From Clostridia bacterium (GTDB taxonomy: Bacteria > Bacillota > Clostridia > Oscillospirales > CAG-382): a stretch of 6,436 nucleotides of DNA. Shown here one piece after another: positions 1-6,360 of the stretch; position 1 is the stretch's first letter; the number at the start of each line of letters is the position of its first letter. Location: the NCBI GenBank assembly GCA_900757905.1, contig CAAEPN010000183.1:1-6436 (forward strand), written 5' to 3'. The notes below the pieces were generated by a model. It worked only from the letters and a program-made list of their open reading frames with translations. It did not search any database and was not told the origin of the DNA. The translations under genes and the position numbers were made by a program.

Positions 1-1429
1 CCAAATAATCCTTTAATCTCTTCGAGCGGCTGGGATGACGAAGCTTACGAAGCGCTTTCGCTTCGATCTGACGGATACGTTCACGCGTGATATTGAACAC
101 CTTACCGACTTCTTCCAGTGTGCGTGTGCGTCCGTCCTCAAGGCCGAAACGGAGCTTTAATACGTGCTCTTCACGCGGTGTGAGCGTATGCAGCACCTCG
201 CAGAGCTGCTCGCGAAGCAGCGTATAGGAGGCCGCTTCTGCCGGAGCCGGTGCGTCGTCGTCGGGAATAAAATCGCCGAGATGACTGTCCTCTTCTTCGC
301 CGATCGGCGTTTCAAGGCTGACCGGTTCTTGAGCAAGCTTCATAATTTCGCGCACCTTGTCCACACTCATATTCATGCGCTCGGCGATTTCCTCGGTGGA
401 AGCCTCGTGGCCTAACTCTTGGAGCAGTTGGCGCGATACGCGTAAGACCTTATTGATGGTCTCCACCATATGCACCGGAATACGGATGGTTCTGGCCTGG
501 TCGGCAATGGCACGCGTAATGGCCTGACGAATCCACCAGGTCGCATAGGTCGAGAACTTATAGCCCTTGGTATAGTCGAATTTTTCGACAGCCTTCATAA
601 GGCCGAGATTTCCCTCTTGAATCAGGTCAAGGAAGAACATACCGCGGCCAACGTAGCGCTTGGCAATGCTGACGACAAGGCGCAGATTGCTCTCGACCAA
701 GATCTTCTTGGCCTGCTCGTCGCCCTTGGCCATTTTTTCGGCAAGCTCCAATTCGCGCTCGGTCGAAAGCAATTCGACCTTACCGATCTCCTTCAAATAC
801 ATCTTGACCGGGTCATCGATGATAAGACCGTCTTGCGCGACCGAACCGTCAAGGTCGTCCACACCGTCGTATCCGTCCATTTTTTCCATTCCGGCAATTT
901 CGCTTTCGATAGCGGCAAGATCAGGAATATCGTCGTAGGATTCCTTTATCTCGATACCGAGCGATTCGATCTGTTCGAGAAGTTTTTCCATGTTCTCGAC
1001 GTCAAGATCTTCATGATCGACGATCTCAAGAATTTCTTCGTTGGTAAGAGAGCCTTTGGCCTTACCCTTTTCGATAAGGTCTTGAATCTCATTTTTCTTT
1101 TTCGGAGGTTCCGCCGTCTTTTCATTCTGCTTAGCGGCTGTTTTAGAGGATTTTTTATGCTTTTCTGCCGGAGCTGTTTCGGCAGTCTTTTCGGTGTTTT
1201 CCGTTTCTTTTTCCGCTTTTACAGCCTTTTCTGCGTTTTCCGAATCTTCCGCTTTCGGCTTTGCCGTTTTGTGCGACTTTGCCTTTTTCTCGGACTTTTC
1301 CTTCGACGCTTCTTCGGTCTTTGCTTCGGTTGCCGTTTCTTTCGTTTCGGCTTTTTCTTCTTTCACTGTCTTTTCCTCTTTATCCATTTTTTCGATATTC
1401 TCCTCAGTAGTATTTTCTTTCTTCGACAT
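1..1429 (-). CDS. rpoD: Primary (housekeeping) RNA polymerase sigma factor RpoD/SigA, 3' end cut by window edge
   Basis: This is the sigma-70 group 1 factor, which directs core RNA polymerase to the -10/-35 promoters of housekeeping genes. There are 476 codons visible, reading through to ...RLKDYL; SigA proteins usually end one residue later, so probably only that residue and the stop are missing. The domains in order are: a Lys/Glu/Ala/Thr-rich tail (residues 1-112), a region 1.1-like segment (about 114-175, EIQDLIEKGKAKGSLTNEE), region 1.2 (about 205-235, DDPVKMYLKEIG), region 2 (about 245-321, with LIQEGN at 269-274 and the -10-binding YATWWIRQAITRAIADQAR at 295-313), region 3 (about 317-395), and region 4.2 (about 437-470, the -35-binding helix-turn-helix with TRERIRQIEAKALRKLR). 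The start is the ATG 4 bases after the dnaG stop, with an AAAGGAAG ribosome binding site inside the dnaG end, so it is probably translationally coupled to dnaG. The long N-terminal tail is the main oddity (B. subtilis SigA is about 371 aa). The identification is essentially certain. Confidence 0.98.
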   Translation of the reverse strand, partial: MSKKENTTEENIEKMDKEEKTVKEEKAETKETATEAKTEEASKEKSEKKAKSHKTAKPKAEDSENAEKAVKAEKETENTEKTAETAPAEKHKKSSKTAAKQNEKTAEPPKKKNEIQDLIEKGKAKGSLTNEEILEIVDHEDLDVENMEKLLEQIESLGIEIKESYDDIPDLAAIESEIAGMEKMDGYDGVDDLDGSVAQDGLIIDDPVKMYLKEIGKVELLSTERELELAEKMAKGDEQAKKILVESNLRLVVSIAKRYVGRGMFFLDLIQEGNLGLMKAVEKFDYTKGYKFSTYATWWIRQAITRAIADQARTIRIPVHMVETINKVLRVSRQLLQELGHEASTEEIAERMNMSVDKVREIMKLAQEPVSLETPIGEEEDSHLGDFIPDDDAPAPAEAASYTLLREQLCEVLHTLTPREEHVLKLRFGLEDGRTRTLEEVGKVFNITRERIRQIEAKALRKLRHPSRSKRLKDYL

Positions 1430-1433
1430 AGTT

Positions 1434-3245
1434 TTAACTTCCTTTCTTTTTCTCGCTGCGGATTCTCGAAATGGCGTCAGACAGCGATTCCTCCGTATTC
1501 GGAGCTGTTTTTTGACTGTATTTGCGTAACAATGTGAGCTGTTCTTTCAAAGTATCGCGCCCATTGGCCGAAAGCTCGTTGCGCGCGCGCTTCATGGCAA
1601 GGATATAAGAAAACTGCTTAGGCGTATAGAATTCGTTTAAGGCGGAAATATCCGTTTCGCCGCTTTGATAAAGCGCTATAAGACGCTCAAACAGAATCTT
1701 ATTGAAATCCGTTACAAAATCCTCGGCTGTTATATCAAAATCTTTGACAAGCTCCGGATACATCATAAGAATTCCCAAAATGCGCTGTTCGGCAATGACG
1801 GCCTTGGAATTGGCGGCCGCCTGGAGATTGACCGTGTCGCCATAGCGAAAAAGCGATTTTTGCATATCGTCGCGAAACCGCGCCTTGATACGCTTATTTT
1901 CTGCACCGACGGCATATTTTATTTCGGCATTGATACTTTCCTCACTTAAGGAAACAAGTCCCGAAAGCCGTTTGGCGTATACTTCCCTTTTGACGTCAGA
2001 GCGGATCGTCGCAAGCATTTTGCACGCCTCGCGCACGGCGGAAAGCTTATCGTCCGGCACGGAAAGGTCGTATTTTTTAAGAATACCGTTTAACTTGAAA
2101 TCAATTTGTCCTTCCGAAGCGCCAAGCAATTTTGCAAAGGCCGGAGCGCCGAAAGTTTTGATATATTCATCCGGGTCTTTCGCGCCGGTCATTTTGATAA
2201 CTTTTGCTTCGATACCGGCTTCGGCCAACAGTCGAATGGCGCGTTCAGTGGCGTTTTGCCCGGCCGCGTCGGAATCATAGGCAAGGTAGACCACTTTGGC
2301 GTAGCGCGCGATAAGACGCGCATGCTCGGAGGTAATGGCTGTTCCGAGGGTCGCCACAGCATTTCCGAAGCCGCCTTGGTGCATGGCGATGACATCCATA
2401 TACCCTTCACAGATTATCAGTTCGCCAGGACGGGCGTAAGAGGTTGTCTGCAAAGAACCATTATCGGTGTTTTGTTTATCGCCTAAGACGGCGTTTTTTG
2501 CAAAATTCAAGGCAAACAGATTGCGGCTTTTTTTAAACACCACCGTATCGGAGGAATTCAAATATTTCGGTTTTGAATCGTCCATCACGCGTCCGCCGAA
2601 AGCGATAATATTGCCGGTGGTATCGATGATGGGAAATATGACGCGGTTGCGGAACATATCGAACGGACGGCCATTTTTCTGGGAAAAGCCGCATAGGAAA
2701 TTCTCTTTGATCTCCTCCGGTGTGAAACCTTTGGAAACAAGAAAATCGGTAAGGTCGGTAAAGCTGTTTTTGGCATACCCAAGGCCGAACCGAATACAGG
2801 TCGCGCGTGTCAATTTTCGCTTTTCAATAAGATAGGCACGCGCCGCCGCGCCCTCCGGCGTATTCAGATTTTCATAGAAATGCCGGGCGGCAAGCTTATT
2901 CATTTCGAAGCTTTTTTCGCGCGTCAGTGCGGATTTCGGGCGTGGTGCGCCACCGTCGTTTTCCGGCACGGTCATTCCGCAGTTATCCGCAAGGAAGCGG
3001 ATTGCGTCCAAATACTCCAAATTTTCCATGCGCATAACGAACGTGATAACGTCGCCGCCGGCTGAGCAGCCGAAGCAATGGAAATTATCCTTGAACACCG
3101 TAAACGACGGACTTCGTTCGCTGTGAAACGGGCACAAGCCGACAAGGTTGCTTCCGGCGCGTTTTAATTCCACATAGCGCGATATAATATTGTCAATGGG
3201 ATTACGGGCTTTTAATTCTTCGATAAACCCGGCAGGAAACGGCAC
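1434..3245 (-). CDS. dnaG: DNA primase DnaG
   Basis: This primase synthesises the short RNA primers for lagging-strand and leading-strand start at the replication fork and works with the replicative helicase. The protein has 603 residues, the usual length for bacterial DnaG. The N-terminal zinc-binding domain shows CPFH (C38, H41) and CFGC (C57, C60). The RNA polymerase core follows (about 105-250, with FRNRVIFPI and GGRVMDDSKPKYLNS), then a TOPRIM fold (about 274-370) with the catalytic EGYMDVIA (E280) and the metal-binding DSD (D324, D326). The C-terminal region (about 450-603, starting AEQRILGILMMYPEL) fits the helicase-interaction domain. The start is GTG at 3245, supported by an AAAGGAG site 7 bases upstream and by the family-typical N-terminus (MPFPAGFIEELKARNPI). 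An extra stretch of roughly 15 residues at about 252-273, just before TOPRIM, is unusual. It lies 71 bases after the dGTPase-like gene and 4 bases before rpoD, probably in one operon. Confidence 0.98.
   Translation of the reverse strand: MPFPAGFIEELKARNPIDNIISRYVELKRAGSNLVGLCPFHSERSPSFTVFKDNFHCFGCSAGGDVITFVMRMENLEYLDAIRFLADNCGMTVPENDGGAPRPKSALTREKSFEMNKLAARHFYENLNTPEGAAARAYLIEKRKLTRATCIRFGLGYAKNSFTDLTDFLVSKGFTPEEIKENFLCGFSQKNGRPFDMFRNRVIFPIIDTTGNIIAFGGRVMDDSKPKYLNSSDTVVFKKSRNLFALNFAKNAVLGDKQNTDNGSLQTTSYARPGELIICEGYMDVIAMHQGGFGNAVATLGTAITSEHARLIARYAKVVYLAYDSDAAGQNATERAIRLLAEAGIEAKVIKMTGAKDPDEYIKTFGAPAFAKLLGASEGQIDFKLNGILKKYDLSVPDDKLSAVREACKMLATIRSDVKREVYAKRLSGLVSLSEESINAEIKYAVGAENKRIKARFRDDMQKSLFRYGDTVNLQAAANSKAVIAEQRILGILMMYPELVKDFDITAEDFVTDFNKILFERLIALYQSGETDISALNEFYTPKQFSYILAMKRARNELSANGRDTLKEQLTLLRKYSQKTAPNTEESLSDAISRIRSEKKKGS
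1438..1445 (-). promoter_or_regulatory. Ribosome binding site of rpoD inside the dnaG 3' end
   Basis: On the minus strand AAAGGAAG lies 8 bases before the rpoD ATG (1429-1427) and overlaps the last dnaG codons. The dnaG stop (1436-1434) sits between this site and the rpoD start. Ribosomes finishing dnaG would therefore terminate on top of the rpoD initiation site, which suggests translational coupling (inference). It supports the ATG at 1429 as the rpoD start. Confidence 0.75.
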
Positions 3246-3251
3246 AGTAAG

Positions 3252-3259
3252 ACTCCTTT
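3252..3259 (-). promoter_or_regulatory. Ribosome binding site of dnaG (decides the GTG start)
   Basis: On the minus strand AAAGGAGT lies about 6-7 bases before the GTG at 3245-3243. This is a near-perfect anti-16S complement at the right spacing, and there is no better-placed ATG, so GTG is the start. Confidence 0.8.
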
Positions 3260-3316
3260 GAACAATTGAAAATTATGTGAGAAAATCGCAGACAGAGAGA
3301 AAAAGGGCATTTTCTA

Positions 3317-4345
3317 TCATTTGTTCCATTTTTTCGGAATATAAAGATTTTCGAAGGTCAGCACTGCATACCGATCCGTCATGCAGGCAAGATGGTCGCA
3401 CACGGCACGTTCAAGCGAACAGGTCTCGCCGATGTTGCGGCGGTATTCTTCGGGAATTTTGTCTTTGTTCTGGCAATAATAGCTATATAGGATCTCGAGC
3501 ATGGCGCCGGCCTTGGATTCCTCGCTCTTTGCAACCGGATTGAAATAGACATTATCAAAGAGGAAGGTACGAAGATTCATGGTTGCCTCAAAGATCTCCG
3601 GCTCCATTTCCATGAGAAAAACATTATTTTTCAGATTTTCTGCGGTTTTGCGGATAAGGCTGCGCACCATGACGTCAATTCTTTTGCGGTGCGTGTCGCC
3701 TAAGATGCCGCGCAAATCGGCCGGAATATCTTCGTTTTTCAAAACGCCTGCCCGGACGGCATCGTCAATATCGTGATTTATGTAGGCGATCCGGTCGGCA
3801 AACTTTATCAGTCTGCCTTCAAGGGTATCGGCCTCGATGCTGCCGGTATGGCAAACAATGGCGTTGCGCACCTCATAGGTAAGATTTAATCCCTTGCCGT
3901 TCTTTTCAAGAAAATCCACTACACGTAAGCTCTGCTCGTTGTGTTTGAATCCCTCGCTGCAAAGGTCGTTCAAAATGCGTTCGCCGGCATGTCCGAACGG
4001 CGTATGGCCGAGGTCATGACCGAGAGCGGCCGCTTCGGTCAGATCTTCGTTGAGGGCAAGTGCACGTGCGACAGTTCTTGCGATCTGCGACACCTCAAGC
4101 GTATGGGTAAGGCGCGTGCGGTAATGATCGCCCTCCGGCGACAGAAAGCACTGGGTCTTATGCATAAGGCGACGAAAGGATTTGCTGTGAATGATACGGT
4201 CGCGGTCGCGCATAAAGGGCGTGCGGATATCGTCCGCGTCCGACGCGTCGGGAATCCGGCGTCCGCGCGACGCATCCGACGGCACGGCATAAGCCGAAAG
4301 CCGCTGTTTTTCAAAGTCGGTGTAATTCTTCAGAATGTCGTTCAT
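3317..4345 (-). CDS. dgt: dGTP triphosphohydrolase-like HD-domain protein (short Firmicutes form)
   Basis: This is a member of the dNTP triphosphohydrolase family, which cleaves dGTP (or other dNTPs) to the nucleoside and triphosphate and so tunes dNTP pools; the real substrate of the short form cannot be read from sequence. It has 342 residues from the ATG at 4345. The family N-terminal signature is RTPFMRDRDRIIHSKSFRRL (residues 41-60), with the KTQ motif and HYRTRLTHTLEV just after it. The HD metal site is visible: H81, then H110-D111 in GHDLGHTPFGH (109-119), with D184 in LIKFADRIAYINHDIDDA as the probable fourth ligand. All expected metal ligands are present, so it should be active. An in-frame TTG extension to 4402 exists, but the ATG has a purine-rich AGGTGAGGT site just upstream and fits family N-termini. 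It lies 71 bases upstream of dnaG in the same direction, a common arrangement in Clostridia, and is separated from hflX by a terminator, so it probably heads the dgt-dnaG-rpoD transcript. Confidence 0.93.
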   Translation of the reverse strand: MNDILKNYTDFEKQRLSAYAVPSDASRGRRIPDASDADDIRTPFMRDRDRIIHSKSFRRLMHKTQCFLSPEGDHYRTRLTHTLEVSQIARTVARALALNEDLTEAAALGHDLGHTPFGHAGERILNDLCSEGFKHNEQSLRVVDFLEKNGKGLNLTYEVRNAIVCHTGSIEADTLEGRLIKFADRIAYINHDIDDAVRAGVLKNEDIPADLRGILGDTHRKRIDVMVRSLIRKTAENLKNNVFLMEMEPEIFEATMNLRTFLFDNVYFNPVAKSEESKAGAMLEILYSYYCQNKDKIPEEYRRNIGETCSLERAVCDHLACMTDRYAVLTFENLYIPKKWNK

Positions 4346-4350
4346 ACGGC

Positions 4351-4360
4351 ACCTCACCTT
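4351..4360 (-). promoter_or_regulatory. Ribosome binding site of the dGTPase-like gene (decides the ATG at 4345)
   Basis: On the minus strand AAGGTGAGGT precedes ATG 4345 by about 5 bases. It is an imperfect Shine-Dalgarno with two overlapping GGTG/GAGG cores. It favours this ATG over the in-frame TTG at 4402, which lies in the promoter/terminator area. Confidence 0.6.
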
Positions 4361-4383
4361 GGAAAAGCCTAAAATTTCACTTA

Positions 4384-4411
4384 CATATACATATACGCAC
4401 AAAAAGTCGAA
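4384..4411 (-). promoter_or_regulatory. Weak candidate promoter for dgt-dnaG-rpoD
   Basis: If the terminator after hflX is efficient, the downstream operon needs its own promoter in the 113-base gap. The best candidate seen is TTCGAC (4411-4406) and TATATG (4389-4384) with a 16-base spacer on the minus strand, placed about 40 bases before the start codon. Both boxes are poor matches, and the -35 lies inside the terminator stem. An alternative -10 sits 6 bases away in the same TA-rich repeat (4395-4390). Low confidence. Confidence 0.3.
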
Positions 4412-4451
4412 AACACTTTTTTCTGACAGATTTTTTTCGTGTTTTCGACTT
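4400..4451 (-). terminator. Rho-independent terminator after hflX (probably works on both strands)
   Basis: A perfect 13-base inverted repeat, AAGTCGAAAACAC (minus strand 4451-4439) and GTGTTTTCGACTT (4416-4404), flanks a 22-base loop. On the minus strand the stem is followed by a T run (five consecutive T with the end of the stem), starting 8 bases after the hflX stop codon. The loop is very A-rich on this strand. The opposite strand also has a T-rich tail (TTATTTCTTTT), so it could stop plus-strand read-through too. Confidence 0.85.
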
Positions 4452-4458
4452 ATTTCTT

Positions 4459-5850
4459 TTAATTTCGATTGTCGTGCTCTTCTTTCGGATCCGTCACGGC
4501 GTCCGCAAGATAGGCGCGATACATACCGGCCTCTTTTTCACCGCAAAGTACGGTCACGCAAGCGCCGTTTTCCGTATACTCCACGCTCTCGACCGCCGCG
4601 TTTTTGTACAGCTCGGCAAGAGCTGCGCCTTGGACATCAAACGGGAAAACAAAAGTCAAGCGTTTTTTGGAGCGCGCCAACATTTCGTCGAGCATGGAAA
4701 GAAGCTTATCCACGCCTGTTCCGTCAAGCGCCGAAATACTGACGGCTTCATGTGCGGAAAGTACCTCGTCGGACGGAACGAGGTCTGCTCTGTCGGATTT
4801 ATTGAACACATATAGTGTCGGCTTTCCGGCAGCGTCAAGCTCGGTCAATATTTCTTCGGTGATACGCGTTTTCTGCTCCGCCTCCGGGTCGGAGATATCT
4901 GTCACGATGAGAACGGCGTCGGCATAGCGTATTTCATCTAACGTCGATTTAAAGGCCTCGACAAGACCATGCGGCAATTTGTTTATGAAGCCGACGGTAT
5001 CGGCAAGAAGCACCTCACGGCCGGACGGCAGAGAGAGCTTGCGTACAGTCGGGTCAAGGGTGGCGAACAGCTTGTTTTCAGCCAAAATTCCCGCACCGGT
5101 CAGATAGTTGAGCAAGGTCGATTTTCCGGCATTGGTATAGCCTGCGACCGCCACGGTCGGAATCCCGGTCTTTTCGCGTTTGGCACGCTTGACGCCGCGC
5201 TCTTTTTCAAGAACGGCAAGCTCTTCGCGCAGCGTCTGAATGCGGCGGCTTATATGACGGCGGTCGGTTTCAAGCTTGGTTTCACCGGGGCCTCTCGCAC
5301 CGATACTGCCGCTCGTACCGCCCTGACGGGAGAGCGCTGTTCCCTTTCCGGTAAGGCGCGGAGAGGTATATTTGAGCTGTGCGATCTCGACCTGCAATTT
5401 GCCTTCGCCGGTAACGGCATGCTTGGCATAAATATCGAGAATCAGCATGGTACGATCGATAAGGCGCACGTTTTTATTCGGGTCGCTTTCAAACGGCCGA
5501 TTCAAGATCTCCTCAAGGTTTTTTATCTGTGACGGCGAAAGCTCCGCATCGAAAACAGCAAGTGAGATATCGTTATCGCGGCAAAGCGAAGCAGCCTCTT
5601 CGGCCTTGCCTGTGCCGAAATAAGTGGCGGCTTCGGGTGATTTGCGGCACTGGGACATACTGAAAAAGCGCGCCGATTCGGCGTCTTCGCCGAGTGAGGT
5701 CTCGGCAAGCTGTTTTAGCTCGGCAAGCGATTTATCGCATTCGGCTTCGTCATTCGGCGTCGGATAAATGCCCAATAGCAGCACACCGACAGACGGTGCG
5801 GATTCGCCGCCGGGCAGACGGTCAAACAGGTTCGTTTCATTCTTTTCCAT
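4459..5850 (-). CDS. hflX: GTPase HflX (ribosome-associated, 50S binding)
   Basis: HflX is a TRAFAC-class GTPase that binds the 50S subunit and, in studied bacteria, rescues or splits stalled ribosomes under stress. The protein has 463 residues, slightly long for the family. The N-terminal HflX domain (about 20-200) contains YFGTGKAEE (77-85), LIDRTMLILDI (130-140) and the glycine-rich TGKGTALSRQGG (167-178) and GARGPGETKLETDRR (184-198), all family hallmarks. A coiled-coil linker follows (about 200-228). The GTPase domain has the P-loop GYTNAGKS (237-244), FATLDPT as switch I/G2 (262-268), DTVGF as G3 (284-288), NKSD as G4 (350-353) and SAL as G5 (373-375). All GTP-binding motifs are intact. 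A C-terminal domain (about 400-450) follows. The ATG at 5850 has an AAAGGAGC site about 8 bases upstream and a consensus SigA promoter. It diverges from the ylmC-like gene and is followed by a strong terminator, so it is probably monocistronic. A roughly 8-residue insertion at about 118-127 is atypical. Confidence 0.97.
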   Translation of the reverse strand: MEKNETNLFDRLPGGESAPSVGVLLLGIYPTPNDEAECDKSLAELKQLAETSLGEDAESARFFSMSQCRKSPEAATYFGTGKAEEAASLCRDNDISLAVFDAELSPSQIKNLEEILNRPFESDPNKNVRLIDRTMLILDIYAKHAVTGEGKLQVEIAQLKYTSPRLTGKGTALSRQGGTSGSIGARGPGETKLETDRRHISRRIQTLREELAVLEKERGVKRAKREKTGIPTVAVAGYTNAGKSTLLNYLTGAGILAENKLFATLDPTVRKLSLPSGREVLLADTVGFINKLPHGLVEAFKSTLDEIRYADAVLIVTDISDPEAEQKTRITEEILTELDAAGKPTLYVFNKSDRADLVPSDEVLSAHEAVSISALDGTGVDKLLSMLDEMLARSKKRLTFVFPFDVQGAALAELYKNAAVESVEYTENGACVTVLCGEKEAGMYRAYLADAVTDPKEEHDNRN

Positions 5851-5915
5851 AAATTATCGCTCCTTTGTGCGGCAATACGGCAGATACGCATATACTGTAG
5901 CGTAAGAACTTTTAT

Positions 5916-5944
5916 ATTATACTACAAAATCCGTTAAAAATCAA
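5916..5944 (-). promoter_or_regulatory. SigA-type promoter of hflX
   Basis: On the minus strand TTGATT (5944-5939) and a perfect TATAAT (5921-5916) are separated by 17 bases, the ideal vegetative sigma spacing. The predicted transcript would start near 5909, giving a leader of about 55-60 bases before the hflX ATG, with the AAAGGAGC ribosome binding site at 5866-5859. No competing gene lies between. The -35 box is four of six plus the TTGA core; the -10 is exact. Confidence 0.8.
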
Positions 5945-5974
5945 CAATTTCCGCAAATTTAGGAGTGTGAAGTC

Positions 5975-6253
5975 ATGAAACAGGCGACCTTTGAAGAGCT
6001 TTCGGCAAAAGAAGTCATCAATACGGCTGACTGCCGGCGGCTCGGCTACATAAGCGACATGTGCATTGATCTGGAATGCGGCCGTATCTTATCGTTTACC
6101 GTAAAGGAATGCACCGGATTTTTTGCGCCGAAAGGAAATGAGATCTGCATTCCATGGGAAAACATTACAAAAATCGGCGACGATATTATTTTTGTCAACG
6201 TCTGTCATGCCGCGCCGCCGCCACCGCCGCCCAAAAAGCGTTTTTTCGGATAA
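5975..6253 (+). CDS. YlmC/YmxH-family PRC-barrel protein (sporulation-associated family)
   Basis: This small protein of 92 residues matches the YlmC/YmxH family: the N-terminal FEELSAKEVINTADCRRLG (residues 6-24) corresponds to the family LSGKEVINxxDGxRLG segment, and EICIPWENITKIGDDIIFV (56-74) to the conserved IPWxxIxKIGxDxIxV strand pair. The fold is a single PRC-barrel, probably cytoplasmic, with no signal peptide or membrane segment. The family is widespread in endospore formers and linked to sporulation, but its molecular role is not established. The ATG at 5975 has AGGAG 9 bases upstream (5961-5965). Two odd points: the barrel ends in six consecutive prolines (81-86) and a basic KKRFFG tail, and there are six cysteines (20, 30, 35, 46, 58, 77) in such a short protein. 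It diverges from hflX and has no partner gene in the window; no clear promoter was found for it. Confidence 0.85.
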   Translation: MKQATFEELSAKEVINTADCRRLGYISDMCIDLECGRILSFTVKECTGFFAPKGNEICIPWENITKIGDDIIFVNVCHAAPPPPPPKKRFFG

Positions 6254-6266
6254 CTGCAAAACAGAA

Positions 6267-6292
6267 AAGAGGATTGCTGACGCAATCCTCTT
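6267..6292. terminator. Bidirectional terminator-like hairpin after the ylmC-like gene
   Basis: A perfect 11-base stem, AAGAGGATTGC (6267-6277) and GCAATCCTCTT (6282-6292), closes a TGAC tetraloop 13 bases after the stop at 6253. On the plus strand the tail is AAACTTTT, a poor U-tract. On the minus strand the tail is TTCTGTTTT, a better one. The hairpin may therefore serve a convergent gene from the right as well as the plus-strand gene. Confidence 0.7.
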
Positions 6293-6330
6293 AAACTTTT
6301 CGGGCAAAACCCGATATCAGTATAAATCCG

Positions 6331-6360
6331 AAAAATCCGGGACATGCGCCACGGATTTTT
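6331..6360. terminator. Terminator-like inverted repeat in the right-end intergenic region
   Basis: AAAAATCCG (6331-6339) and CGGATTTTT (6352-6360) are perfect 9-base inverted repeats. They extend inward by a G-G/C-C pairing across a single bulged A (6351), leaving a 7-base loop. A-tract and T-tract arms give it the look of a bidirectional terminator, though the GC core is short. A third copy of the ATCCG half lies at 6326-6330. What it would terminate is not visible. Confidence 0.45.

Noticed and set aside
470..1537. Long open frame on the plus strand (355 codons), very Phe/Arg/Leu-rich
   Set aside because: It lies antisense to rpoD. The Phe-rich composition is what the reverse complement of Lys/Glu codons (AAA, GAA) produces, and the minus strand encodes an unmistakable sigma factor.
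3260..3316. Possible terminator or promoter between the dGTPase-like gene and dnaG
   Set aside because: The only inverted repeat (AGAAAAT/ATTTTCT) is short, AT-only and widely spaced without a T-tract, and CATAAT near 3270 has no acceptable -35. The genes are most simply co-transcribed.
4346..4402. Upstream extension of the dGTPase-like gene to a TTG at 4402
   Set aside because: The extension (MCVYVYVSEILGF...) has no family similarity, no ribosome binding site, and overlaps the hflX terminator. ATG 4345 has a nearby Shine-Dalgarno.
5889..5896. CATATACT as a possible sporulation-sigma -10 box for the ylmC-like gene
   Set aside because: It loosely resembles a SigE/SigK -10, but no matching -35 was found at the right distance, and it lies about 80 bases from the start. 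Not enough to call.
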